A DNA stretch of 41,819 nucleotides from Pseudomonas fluorescens (GTDB lineage: Bacteria > Pseudomonadota > Gammaproteobacteria > Pseudomonadales > Pseudomonadaceae), in NCBI RefSeq assembly GCF_000968015.1, contig NZ_LACH01000050.1, positions 1 through 41,819 on the forward strand. Reading direction: 5' to 3'. This document shows, piece by piece, positions 1 to 7,523 of the stretch. Positions within the stretch are counted from its first letter, which is position 1. Each line of letters starts with the position of its first letter. The position numbers and the translations under genes were made by a program. The notes under the pieces were generated by a model. It ran no database searches. It saw only the letters and a list, made by a program, of their open reading frames with translations, and was not told the origin of the DNA.

Positions 1-61
1 ATAAATCCCCTCGCCACAACAAATCCCCTTGCGACAATAACTTCCGCTTCAAGACTGCTGC
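1..61. other. Short intergenic edge, REP-like remnant
   Basis: The first 35 bases contain two related C-rich pieces, CCCCTCGCCACAA and CCCCTTGCGACAA. They resemble part of the repeat seen in full at 27256-27395. The unit is cut by the window edge, so it may be a degraded or partial intergenic repeat. It lies just beyond the 3' end of the DUF1820 gene. Confidence 0.3.
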
Positions 62-391
62 TTACTTCTCAGGCATCGGCATCGGAAACGGCATGACATT
101 GCCGACCGCGCCGCGGGCTTCGCTGATTTTCGGCGTACCGAGGCGCTCGACTTCGTCGATCCGCACGATCGAATGCATCGGCACAAAACTGCGCACAACG
201 CCTTCGAACTGAGCCTTGAGCTTCTCTTCGCTCGGATCGACGACCACTTGCGTGCGCTCGCCAAAGACGAACTCTTCCACTTCCAGGAAGCCCCACAGAT
301 CACTTTGATAGATCTGCTTGGCATACATTTCGTACACCTGGCCCTGGTTGAGAAAAATCACCTTGTAGATTGGAGCTTCACGTTTGGTCAT
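62..391 (-). CDS. DUF1820 family protein
   Basis: A 109-residue protein starting MTKREAPIYKVIFLNQG that matches the small DUF1820 family of gammaproteobacteria, whose function is not known. It has no signal peptide or membrane segment, is acidic in the middle (VDPSEEKLKAQFEG) and ends in a proline/methionine-rich tail (FPMPMPEK). The ATG at 391 is preferred over the upstream GTG-like extension (MCCSPT) because conservation begins at the TKREAP segment. The gene is divergent from miaB. A TATAGT box on its strand at 433-438 could be its -10 element. Family assignment is from recall of the family; the role is unknown. Confidence 0.8.
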   Translation of the reverse strand: MTKREAPIYKVIFLNQGQVYEMYAKQIYQSDLWGFLEVEEFVFGERTQVVVDPSEEKLKAQFEGVVRSFVPMHSIVRIDEVERLGTPKISEARGAVGNVMPFPMPMPEK

Positions 392-432
392 GGTGGGCGA
401 GCAACACATCGGGGATAAAAATGAGGGCGCGA

Positions 433-491
433 ACTATAGCATAGCCACCGGACGCACAGCGGTAGGAACCTTGGGTCATGTTCCCTATAAT
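433..491. promoter_or_regulatory. Divergent promoter region, DUF1820 / miaB
   Basis: A perfect TATAAT at 486-491 on the plus strand lies 35 bases ahead of the miaB ATG at 526, with no strong -35 match at the usual distance. On the minus strand, TATAGT at 433-438 lies about 42 bases ahead of the DUF1820 ATG. The TATAAT lies inside the longest open frame that ends with miaB, which argues that translation starts at 526 rather than at 478. Confidence 0.45.
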
Positions 492-525
492 GCGCGGTTC
501 TTTGAATCACGTGATGACTCTTTCC

Positions 526-1854
526 ATGGCCAAGAAGCTTTACATCGAAACCCACGGTTGCCAGATGAACGAGTACGACAGCTCGCGCATGGTCGATCTG
601 CTGGGCGAACATCAGGCCCTGGAAGTCACCGCTCGCGCCGAAGATGCCGACGTGATCCTGCTCAATACCTGCTCGATCCGCGAACGCGCCCAGGACCGGG
701 TGTATTCCCAGCTCGGCCGCTGGCGCGAACTGAAACTGGCCAACCCGGACATGGTCATCGCCGTCGGCGGTTGCGTGGCCAGCCAGGAAGGCGCGGCTAT
801 TCGCGATCGCGCACCGTACGTGGACGTGGTCTTCGGTCCGCAGACCCTGCACCGCCTGCCGGAAATGATCGACGCCGCCCGCGCTACAAAGCTGCCGCAA
901 GTCGACGTCTCGTTTCCGGAAATCGAAAAGTTCGACCACTTGCCCGAGCCGCGCATCGATGGCCCAAGCGCCTACGTGTCGGTCATGGAAGGCTGCAGCA
1001 AGTACTGCACGTTCTGCGTAGTGCCTTACACCCGCGGCGAAGAAGTCAGCCGACCTTTCGATGACGTGATCGCCGAGATCATCCACCTGGCTGAAAACGG
1101 CGTGCGCGAAGTGACCCTGCTGGGGCAGAACGTCAACGGCTATCGCGGGACTACTCATGATGGTCGCTTGGCGGACCTGGCCGAACTGATCCGCGTCGTC
1201 GCCGCCGTCGATGGCATCGACCGCATCCGCTACACCACCTCACACCCGCTGGAGTTCTCCGACAGCCTGATCCAGGCTCACGCCGACGTGCCGGAACTGG
1301 TCAAACACCTGCACTTGCCGGTGCAATCGGGCTCGGACCGGATCCTGGCGGCGATGAAGCGCAACCACACCGCGCTGGAATACAAATCCAAACTGCGCAA
1401 ACTGCGTGCTGCCGTGCCGGGGATTTGCATCAGCTCGGACTTTATCGTCGGCTTCCCGGGCGAGACCGAAAAAGACTTCGAACAGACCATGAAGCTGATC
1501 GAAGACGTCGGCTTCGACTTCTCCTACTCGTTCGTCTATAGCCAGCGCCCGGGCACTCCGGCTGCCGATCTGGCCGACGAAACGCCGGAAGCGCTGAAAA
1601 AAGAACGCCTGAACGCCCTGCAACATCGCCTGAACCAGCAAGGCTTCGAGATCAGCCGACAAATGGTCGGTTCGATCCAGCGGATCCTGGTGACCGATTA
1701 TTCGAAAAAAGACCCCGGCGAACTGCAAGGCCGGACCGAGAATAACCGCATCGTCAACTTCCGCTGCGACAATCCAACCCTGATTGGGCAGTTCGCCGAC
1801 GTGCACATCGACGCCGCACAACCGCATTCGCTGCGGGGCTCGCTGATCCAGTAA
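526..1854 (+). CDS. miaB: tRNA-2-methylthio-N6-dimethylallyladenosine synthase MiaB
   Basis: A 442-residue radical-SAM methylthiotransferase that adds a methylthio group to i6A37 of tRNAs reading UNN codons, in the cytoplasm. The N-terminal MTTase domain carries the auxiliary-cluster cysteines C12 (HGCQMNE), C49 (NTCSIRE) and C83 (GGCVAS). The radical-SAM cluster is C157-x3-C161-x2-C164 (GCSKYCTFC), and a TRAM domain forms the C-terminus (about residues 375-440). All six cysteines are present and the length is that of the family. The start MAKKLYIETHGC at 526 is the family start. The frame also opens at 478, but that would include the TATAAT box. The gene leads the phoH-ybeY-corC-lnt group, separated from it by a REP pair. 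Confidence 0.98.
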   Translation: MAKKLYIETHGCQMNEYDSSRMVDLLGEHQALEVTARAEDADVILLNTCSIRERAQDRVYSQLGRWRELKLANPDMVIAVGGCVASQEGAAIRDRAPYVDVVFGPQTLHRLPEMIDAARATKLPQVDVSFPEIEKFDHLPEPRIDGPSAYVSVMEGCSKYCTFCVVPYTRGEEVSRPFDDVIAEIIHLAENGVREVTLLGQNVNGYRGTTHDGRLADLAELIRVVAAVDGIDRIRYTTSHPLEFSDSLIQAHADVPELVKHLHLPVQSGSDRILAAMKRNHTALEYKSKLRKLRAAVPGICISSDFIVGFPGETEKDFEQTMKLIEDVGFDFSYSFVYSQRPGTPAADLADETPEALKKERLNALQHRLNQQGFEISRQMVGSIQRILVTDYSKKDPGELQGRTENNRIVNFRCDNPTLIGQFADVHIDAAQPHSLRGSLIQ

Positions 1855-1865
1855 CACCGCATTAC

Positions 1866-1960
1866 CCTGTGGGAGCGAGCTTGCTCGCGATGGCGCCAGC
1901 TCAGACAACTTAAATGTTGAATGTCAGACCGTCATCGCGAGCAAGCTCGCTCCCACAGGG
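1866..1960. repeat. REP inverted pair (REPIN), GGGAGCGAGC type
   Basis: Two copies of the unit GGGAGCGAGCTTGCTCGC face each other (about 1869-1893 and 1934-1957), each itself imperfectly palindromic, with about 40 bases between. The pair lies between miaB and the phoH-like gene. Related pairs occur at 13662, 33632 and 40217. Transcripts crossing it would fold into a long hairpin. Confidence 0.85.
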
Positions 1961-2060
1961 GAAGGTGTTCAACATTGGTCTGTATAAGAGCTTTCGCACC
2001 CAGGCCACTGGCGTTATCCTTGATTTCATCTTAATTGCCCCAGGGCGGCTAAATACGACC

Positions 2061-3077
2061 TTGAACGCACCCATAGAACCACATCGTTTTATCCTCGAGC
2101 CTTTTGAAGCTCGTCGCTTCGCCAATCTGTGCGGGCAATTCGACGAGCATCTGCGCTTGATCGAACAGCGCCTGACCATCGAGATCCGCAACCGCGGAAA
2201 CCAGTTCGAACTGATCGGCGAGCCCAAACACACCACCTCCGCGGAAAACCTCCTGCGCCGCCTGTACCGGGAAACCAAGGGTACCGAGCTGTCGCCGGAC
2301 ATGGTTCACCTGTTCCTGCAGGAATCGGCCGTCGAAGAGCTGGACAACGTCTCCCCCTCCGAACCTTCCGTCGCCCTGCGCACCAAAAAAGGCATGATTC
2401 GCCCTCGCGGCTTGAATCAGTTGCGCTATGTGAAGGAAATCCTCGGTAACGACATCAACTTCGGCATCGGCCCGGCCGGTACCGGCAAGACTTATCTGGC
2501 CGTTGCCTGTGCGGTAGACGCGCTGGAACGCGAGCAGATTCGCCGCATCCTGCTGGTGCGCCCGGCGGTTGAAGCGGGCGAAAAACTCGGCTTCCTGCCT
2601 GGTGATCTGTCGCAGAAGATCGACCCGTACCTGCGCCCGCTCTACGACGCGCTCTACGAAATGCTCGGCTTCGAATACGTCGCCAAGCTGATCGAGCGTC
2701 AGGTGATCGAAGTTGCACCGCTGGCCTACATGCGCGGTCGCACCTTGAACAACAGTTTCATCATCCTCGACGAAAGCCAGAACACCACCGTCGAGCAAAT
2801 GAAGATGTTCCTGACCCGCATCGGCTTCGGCTCTACTGCAGTCATCACCGGTGACATCACCCAGGTCGACCTGCCGAAAGGCACCAAGTCCGGCCTGCAC
2901 CATGTGATCGAAGTGCTCAAAGACGTACCGGGCATCAGCTTCACCCATTTCATGCCCAAAGACGTCGTGCGCCATCCGCTGGTGCAGCGCATCGTCGAAG
3001 CTTACGAGCGCTTCGAGAATCGCGTGGCCGACGAACCGGCGAAGTTCTCGTCCAAGGACAATCGCCACGATGCTTGA
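2061..3077 (+). CDS. ybeZ: PhoH-like ATPase (YbeZ)
   Basis: A 338-residue P-loop protein of the PhoH/YbeZ family, thought to act with YbeY in RNA processing. Walker A is GPAGTGKT at residues 137-144 and Walker B is LDES at 236-239. The N-terminal 100 or so residues (EPHRFILEPFEARRF...) are the usual YbeZ extension. I place the start at TTG 2061, giving MNAPIEPHRF. The frame runs open back to 1914, but that stretch lies in the REP pair and codes for nothing family-like. The AGGGCGG at 2042-2048 is a weak ribosome site about 12 bases upstream. The 3' end overlaps ybeY by 8 bases, suggesting coupled translation. The function is inferred from the family. Confidence 0.93.
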   Translation: MNAPIEPHRFILEPFEARRFANLCGQFDEHLRLIEQRLTIEIRNRGNQFELIGEPKHTTSAENLLRRLYRETKGTELSPDMVHLFLQESAVEELDNVSPSEPSVALRTKKGMIRPRGLNQLRYVKEILGNDINFGIGPAGTGKTYLAVACAVDALEREQIRRILLVRPAVEAGEKLGFLPGDLSQKIDPYLRPLYDALYEMLGFEYVAKLIERQVIEVAPLAYMRGRTLNNSFIILDESQNTTVEQMKMFLTRIGFGSTAVITGDITQVDLPKGTKSGLHHVIEVLKDVPGISFTHFMPKDVVRHPLVQRIVEAYERFENRVADEPAKFSSKDNRHDA

Positions 3078-3564
3078 GCTTGATCTGCAACTGGCTACCG
3101 ACGCGCCCGCCCCAAGCGAAGCCGAGTTCCGCCAATGGTGCGAACTGGCGCTGCGCCAGCGCACAGCCGACTCCGAAATGACCATCCGCTTGGTCGATGA
3201 AGAGGAAGGTCGCGAGCTGAACCACACCTGGCGGCAAAAGGATTACGCCACTAATGTTCTTTCGTTCCCCGCCGACGTCCCGGACGAATTTCTGGATATT
3301 CCGCTACTCGGCGATCTGGTGATCTGCGTGGCGGTGGTTCAGCGAGAAGCCGCCGAACAAGGCAAGGCACTCAAGGCCCATTGGGCTCATCTGGTCATTC
3401 ACGGCTGCTTGCATCTGTTGGGTTACGACCATATAGATGACGATGAAGCCGAAGAAATGGAAGCACTGGAACGAACGTTGCTTGCAGAGTTGGGCTATCC
3501 CGACCCGTATGCGGACGACGAAACAGACACATCCCCTATCGTTACAACAAAGGATTCAGAGTAA
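3070..3564 (+). CDS. ybeY: Endoribonuclease YbeY (rRNA maturation factor)
   Basis: A 164-residue metal-dependent endoribonuclease involved in 16S rRNA 3'-end maturation and ribosome quality control. The zinc motif HGCLHLLGYDH is complete, with ligands H111, H115 and H121. The upstream strand segment (NVLSFPAD) is also typical. A C-terminal tail rich in Asp/Thr (about residues 145-164) goes beyond the compact fold. It starts inside the end of ybeZ (8-base overlap) and is followed 5 bases later by corC, so the three are almost surely one transcript. Confidence 0.97.
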   Translation: MLELDLQLATDAPAPSEAEFRQWCELALRQRTADSEMTIRLVDEEEGRELNHTWRQKDYATNVLSFPADVPDEFLDIPLLGDLVICVAVVQREAAEQGKALKAHWAHLVIHGCLHLLGYDHIDDDEAEEMEALERTLLAELGYPDPYADDETDTSPIVTTKDSE

Positions 3565-3569
3565 TCGCT

Positions 3570-4409
3570 ATGAGCGAAGATCGATCGAGCAACGGGCAAA
3601 AGTCATGGCTGGGTAAGCTCACCCAGGCTTTTGCCCACGAGCCGAAGAACCGCCAGGAGCTGCTGGAGCTGCTGCGCGATGCACACCAAAACAAGTTGCT
3701 GGACAGCGAAGCGCTGGCCATTGTCGAAGGCGCCATCCAGGTCGCTGACCTGCAAGTTCGGGACATCATGGTCCCGCGCTCGCAGATGATCAGCATCAAG
3801 GCGACCCAGACACCCCGCGAGTTCCTGCCTGCCGTGGTCGACTCGGCCCACTCCCGCTACCCGGTGATTGGCGAAAGCCACGATGACGTGATGGGCGTGT
3901 TGCTGGCCAAGGACTTGCTGCCGTTGATCCTCAAGGAGAACGGCGACAGCTTCAACATCAAGGACCTGCTGCGCCCGGCCACTTTCGTGCCTGAGTCCAA
4001 GCGTCTGAATGTGCTGCTGCGCGAGTTCCGCGCCAACCACAACCACATGGCCATCGTCATTGACGAATACGGCGGTGTGGCGGGCCTGGTGACCATCGAA
4101 GACGTGCTGGAACAAATCGTCGGCGACATCGAAGATGAACATGACGTCGAAGAAGACAGCTACATCAAGCCGCTGCCCAGCGGTGACTTCCTGATCAAGG
4201 CCCTGACGCCGATCGAGAACTTCAACGAGTTCTTCGACAGCCAATTCTCCGATGACGAATTCGACACTGTCGGCGGTCTGGTGATGACCGCGTTCGGGCA
4301 CCTGCCAAAACGCAACGAAATCACTGAAATCGGCCCTTATCGCTTCCGCATCCTGAACGCCGACAGTCGTCGGATTCACTTGCTTCGCCTGACGCCCATT
4401 GCCCGTTAA
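3570..4409 (+). CDS. corC: HlyC/CorC family CBS-domain protein (CorC/YbeX)
   Basis: A 279-residue soluble protein. Two CBS domains span roughly residues 65-190 (IMVPRSQMISI near the first, HMAIVIDEYGGVAGLVT in the second), and a CorC/HlyC transporter-associated domain fills the C-terminus (about 205-279, with DEFDTVGGLVMTAFGHLP). There are no membrane segments, as in E. coli CorC. The family is linked to magnesium/cobalt efflux, but the biochemical role is not settled. It sits in the conserved ybeZ-ybeY-ybeX-lnt order, 8 bases before lnt. Confidence 0.95.
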   Translation: MSEDRSSNGQKSWLGKLTQAFAHEPKNRQELLELLRDAHQNKLLDSEALAIVEGAIQVADLQVRDIMVPRSQMISIKATQTPREFLPAVVDSAHSRYPVIGESHDDVMGVLLAKDLLPLILKENGDSFNIKDLLRPATFVPESKRLNVLLREFRANHNHMAIVIDEYGGVAGLVTIEDVLEQIVGDIEDEHDVEEDSYIKPLPSGDFLIKALTPIENFNEFFDSQFSDDEFDTVGGLVMTAFGHLPKRNEITEIGPYRFRILNADSRRIHLLRLTPIAR

Positions 4410-4417
4410 GGATTGAC

Positions 4418-5941
4418 ATGCTCCGCGTAACCCGCCCCGGCTGGCCCGGTAACCTGCTGGCCGTGGCGGCCGGTGCTCTCACCACCCTGGCCCTGGCGCC
4501 GTTCGATATCTGGCCGTTGGCGTTGCTGGCGGTCGGTTTCTTCTATGCCGGCTTACGCGAGCTGAGCCCACGTCAGGCCCTGGGCCGTGGCTGGTGTTTC
4601 GGTTTCGGTCTGTTTGGCGCTGGCACCAGTTGGATCTACTACAGCATTCACCACTTCGGCGGCGCTTCGGTGCTGCTGGCCGGTTTCCTGATGCTGATCT
4701 TCACGGCGGCGATTGCCTGGTTCTTCGCCCTGCCCGCCTGGATATGGGCGCGCTGGCTGCGCCGTAACGAAGCGCCGCTGGCCGATGCACTGGCGTTTGC
4801 GGCGTTGTGGGTCGGCCAGGAAGCCTTTCGCGGCTGGTTCCTGACCGGTTTCCCCTGGCTTTATTCCGGTTACAGCCAGCTCGACGGCCCGCTGGCCGGG
4901 CTCGCGCCACTCGGCGGGATGTGGCTGATCTCCTTCACCCTGGCCCTGACGGCCGCGCTGATCTATAACGCTTTGCGCCTGGTGCGCACCGGGCGCAAAG
5001 GTTTCATTGCCGCGGGTGTGTTGCTGCTGGTCGGCCCTTGGGTGGCCGGCATGGCGCTCAAGGAACACGCCTGGACAAGCCCGGCGGGTGCTCCGCTGAG
5101 TGTCGCGGCGATTCAGGGCAACATCGAACAAAGCATGAAGTGGGACCCGGCGCAGCTCAACGCGCAGTTGGCGCTGTACCGCGACATGAGCTTCAGCTCG
5201 AAACGGGTCGACTTGCTGATCTGGCCCGAAACGGCCATTCCGGTGCTCAAGGCGTCCGCCGAGGGCTACCTGAACATGATGGGAAGCTTCGCTGCGGAGC
5301 GTAAGTCCGCGCTGATTACCGGCGTACCGATTCGCGAGGAAGTCCATCACCAGAAGCATTTCTACAACGGCATTACCGTCGTGGGCGAAGGCGATGGCAC
5401 TTACCTCAAACAGAAGCTGGTGCCGTTTGGCGAATACGTTCCGTTGCAGGACGTGCTGCGCGGGCTGATCGCCTTCTTCGATCTGCCGATGTCGGACTTT
5501 GCCCGTGGCCCGGCTGATCAGCCGATGCTGCAGGCCAAGGGTTATCAAATTGCGCCGTTTATCTGCTACGAAGTGGTTTACCCGGAATTCGCCGCCAGCC
5601 TTGCGGCGCGTAGCGATCTGCTGCTGACCATCAGCAATGACACCTGGTTCGGCACGTCCATCGGCCCACTGCAACACTTGCAAATGGCGCAGATGCGCGC
5701 ACTGGAAGCCGGTCGCTGGATGATCCGCGCCACCAACAACGGCGTTACCGGTCTGATCAACCCGTTTGGCCAGATCACTGTGCAGATCCCGCAGTTCGAG
5801 CGCGGTATTTTGTACGGTGAAGTGGTGCCCATGCACAACCTGACGCCTTATCTGGAATGGCGTTCGTGGCCGTTGATCATTGTTTGCGTGTTGCTGTTTG
5901 GCTGGGCACTGGTGGCTAGCCGGATGGCAAAAACCGTTTAA
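4418..5941 (+). CDS. lnt: Apolipoprotein N-acyltransferase Lnt
   Basis: A 507-residue inner-membrane enzyme that adds the third acyl chain to the N-terminal cysteine of lipoproteins, making them ready for Lol sorting. The first 215 or so residues hold several membrane segments. The nitrilase-like periplasmic domain follows with the Glu-Lys-Cys triad E271 (WPETAIP), K331 (just before LVPFGEYVP) and C383 (PFICYEVVYPEF). The K-C spacing of 52 equals that of E. coli Lnt. A last membrane helix lies near residues 480-500. Start ATG at 4418 follows corC closely. At least four lipoproteins are encoded elsewhere in this window (LptE, RlpA, the 12321 transglycosylase, the C13 peptidase), all potential substrates. 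Confidence 0.97.
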   Translation: MLRVTRPGWPGNLLAVAAGALTTLALAPFDIWPLALLAVGFFYAGLRELSPRQALGRGWCFGFGLFGAGTSWIYYSIHHFGGASVLLAGFLMLIFTAAIAWFFALPAWIWARWLRRNEAPLADALAFAALWVGQEAFRGWFLTGFPWLYSGYSQLDGPLAGLAPLGGMWLISFTLALTAALIYNALRLVRTGRKGFIAAGVLLLVGPWVAGMALKEHAWTSPAGAPLSVAAIQGNIEQSMKWDPAQLNAQLALYRDMSFSSKRVDLLIWPETAIPVLKASAEGYLNMMGSFAAERKSALITGVPIREEVHHQKHFYNGITVVGEGDGTYLKQKLVPFGEYVPLQDVLRGLIAFFDLPMSDFARGPADQPMLQAKGYQIAPFICYEVVYPEFAASLAARSDLLLTISNDTWFGTSIGPLQHLQMAQMRALEAGRWMIRATNNGVTGLINPFGQITVQIPQFERGILYGEVVPMHNLTPYLEWRSWPLIIVCVLLFGWALVASRMAKTV

Positions 5942-5961
5942 GTATTGCGGCACCTGTAAAT

Positions 5962-6046
5962 AGATCGCAGCCTCGTTTCACTCGACAGCTCCTACAGGGG
6001 ATTGCGTACTCTGTAGGAGCTGTCGAGTGAAACGAGGCTGCGATCT
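5962..6046. repeat. REP inverted pair, GTAGGAGCTG type
   Basis: A near-perfect inverted repeat: the left arm begins AGATCGCAGCCTCG and ends in CAGCTCCTACAG, and the right arm mirrors it, ending GCTGCGATCT. About 10 bases separate the arms. It lies between the convergent ends of lnt and the YdcF-like gene and could act as a two-way terminator (TTTT follows on the plus strand). The same family recurs at 11902 and 38236. Confidence 0.85.
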
Positions 6047-6053
6047 TTTGACT

Positions 6054-6815
6054 TCAGCGGTAAAACATCGAATATCCGATCTGCCCTACCGCCTCATTCA
6101 ACAACTGCCCGCTCTGCCAGATCGACTTGAATTCCGGCATCCAGCCGCCCAGTGGCCGGGCGTTGTCCACGCCTAAAAACCCCACCGGTGCTGGCACCAC
6201 GTCAAATCCTGCATTTTTAAAACTCCAGACCGCTCGTGGCATGTGCCAGGCCTGAGTCACGACGACCACGCGCTTGATCCCTTCCGGCAACAATACCTCG
6301 GCGCTGAACTGCGCGTTCTCCCAGGTCGTGCGGCTGCGCCCTTCTTGCCAGCGCACTGCCATGCCAAAATCATCGCGCAACGAGTCCGCCATCAACTTCG
6401 CTTCAGTCGGCGGCGTGCCGTAATGCAGGCCACCGCTGGTCAGAATCGGCAAACCGGAGGCCTTGGCCAGCCGCGCCGCATAGCGCTCGCGTTCCAGGCC
6501 CACGCCCGTTGGCTGGTCAGCGCCCCATGCCAGATCACCCCGCTCACGCCCCGAACCGAGCACCACAATCGCATCGGCACGCTGACTCAGCGTTGCCCAT
6601 TCATCGCGAGCCAGCGGCGCTTCACGTTCCAGCGCCTTGGCACCCCACTGCACCACCACCGGCAGACTCATCAGCCAGAAGCCGCCCACGCCAAGCGCAA
6701 AGCAGAATCCGGCCAGTCGCGGTCTTGAGCGGCGCAACCACCAGGCAAGCACCAACAGCAGCAAAAGAATGCCGGGCGGCAACAGGAGTTGTTTAACGAA
6801 ATAGCGAAAAGGCAT
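6054..6815 (-). CDS. YdcF/ElyC family (DUF218) membrane protein
   Basis: A 253-residue protein with two N-terminal membrane segments (about 8-27 and 38-60; PPGILLLLLVLAWWL) and a periplasmic DUF218 domain. Family signatures are ADAIVVLGSGR near residue 100, an acidic/Arg-rich active region (TEAKLMADSL) and VVVVTQAWHMPRA near 200. ElyC of E. coli affects envelope and lipid-carrier metabolism; the exact reaction is unknown. The ATG at 6815 has TGGAG 7 bases upstream on its strand. The open frame continues to 6872, but without family-like sequence. It is convergent with lnt. Confidence 0.85.
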   Translation of the reverse strand: MPFRYFVKQLLLPPGILLLLLVLAWWLRRSRPRLAGFCFALGVGGFWLMSLPVVVQWGAKALEREAPLARDEWATLSQRADAIVVLGSGRERGDLAWGADQPTGVGLERERYAARLAKASGLPILTSGGLHYGTPPTEAKLMADSLRDDFGMAVRWQEGRSRTTWENAQFSAEVLLPEGIKRVVVVTQAWHMPRAVWSFKNAGFDVVPAPVGFLGVDNARPLGGWMPEFKSIWQSGQLLNEAVGQIGYSMFYR

Positions 6816-6923
6816 CGAGCATCTCCAAAAAGATGCCCGAAGCCTAAGTGGGTTGACGCAATGCGACAACAAATACGAAAGGACTATGCTTCACAAATAC
6901 ATCAGACATTACTTCCAGTGTCC

Positions 6924-7244
6924 TTACTTGAATTGCAAAGACCGGACCTTTACCGCGTCCCTGCCGGGAACCTTGTCCTTGAGCCAGATGATCTTGGCCG
7001 AACGTGGTGCGTCGAGTTGCTTCACTGCTTCTGACAAGCATCCGTGTGTCTCACGTTCACTGCGATCGAGATACGCCTTGACCAGTGCAAACTCTGCGGG
7101 GCTCAAGCCACGCAATTCCAGTTCCAGCGGACGCTCATCGCGTAACCGGCCAGCGGTTTTTGCCGCGTCCAGGGCCATTCCCAGACGATCGATCAGTCTT
7201 TCGTACAGCTCCGGTTTTGTTACTTTTTGCCGTGACTCAACCAT
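6924..7244 (-). CDS. Small hypothetical protein, perhaps YbeL-like N-terminus
   Basis: A 106-residue open frame starting MVESRQKVTKPELYERLIDRL. I do not firmly recognise it. The helical N-terminal part (ELYERLIDRLGMAL ... LSPAEFALVKAYLDR) recalls the N-terminal half of YbeL-type zinc-ribbon proteins (DUF1451). Those usually run on to a C-terminal CxxC...CxxC ribbon, while this one has a single Cys and ends in a basic segment. It may be a short family of its own or a truncated relative. Codon use resembles its neighbours, and it precedes the YdcF-like gene on the same strand. Confidence 0.5.
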   Translation of the reverse strand: MVESRQKVTKPELYERLIDRLGMALDAAKTAGRLRDERPLELELRGLSPAEFALVKAYLDRSERETHGCLSEAVKQLDAPRSAKIIWLKDKVPGRDAVKVRSLQFK

Positions 7245-7523
7245 CCATCACCTCATTGAAGATAAGACTCACTCCCCATTTAGAGCTTAGCTTCCATGAA
7301 CAAACCGGCTGAGTGCTGCGACCAACGGCCCTCGCAGCGGTTTTTGGGCGACCCGCAGCAGTAATCAGGGTTTCCCTCGGTAGAGTGCGGTCATGTATGC
7401 TACGGCGCTTCCTGTAACTCCACTTCCAGCTCGTCTGGACACCGAAACGCCGATTTGGCGTGATCACCGTCCAGCGTTGCATTGAAGAGGATTAGGCCAC
7501 CCCTATTCAGTTCAAAAGTAGCC

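Noticed and set aside
1914..2060. N-terminal extension of the phoH-like gene to the ATG at 1914
   Set aside because: The extra residues are encoded by the REP element and do not resemble the family; TTG at 2061 gives the family start.
6853..7290. 145-codon plus-strand frame over the small minus-strand gene
   Set aside because: Ser/Arg-rich shadow with no family resemblance and no ribosome site; the minus-strand frame has better codon use and fits the neighbouring gene.
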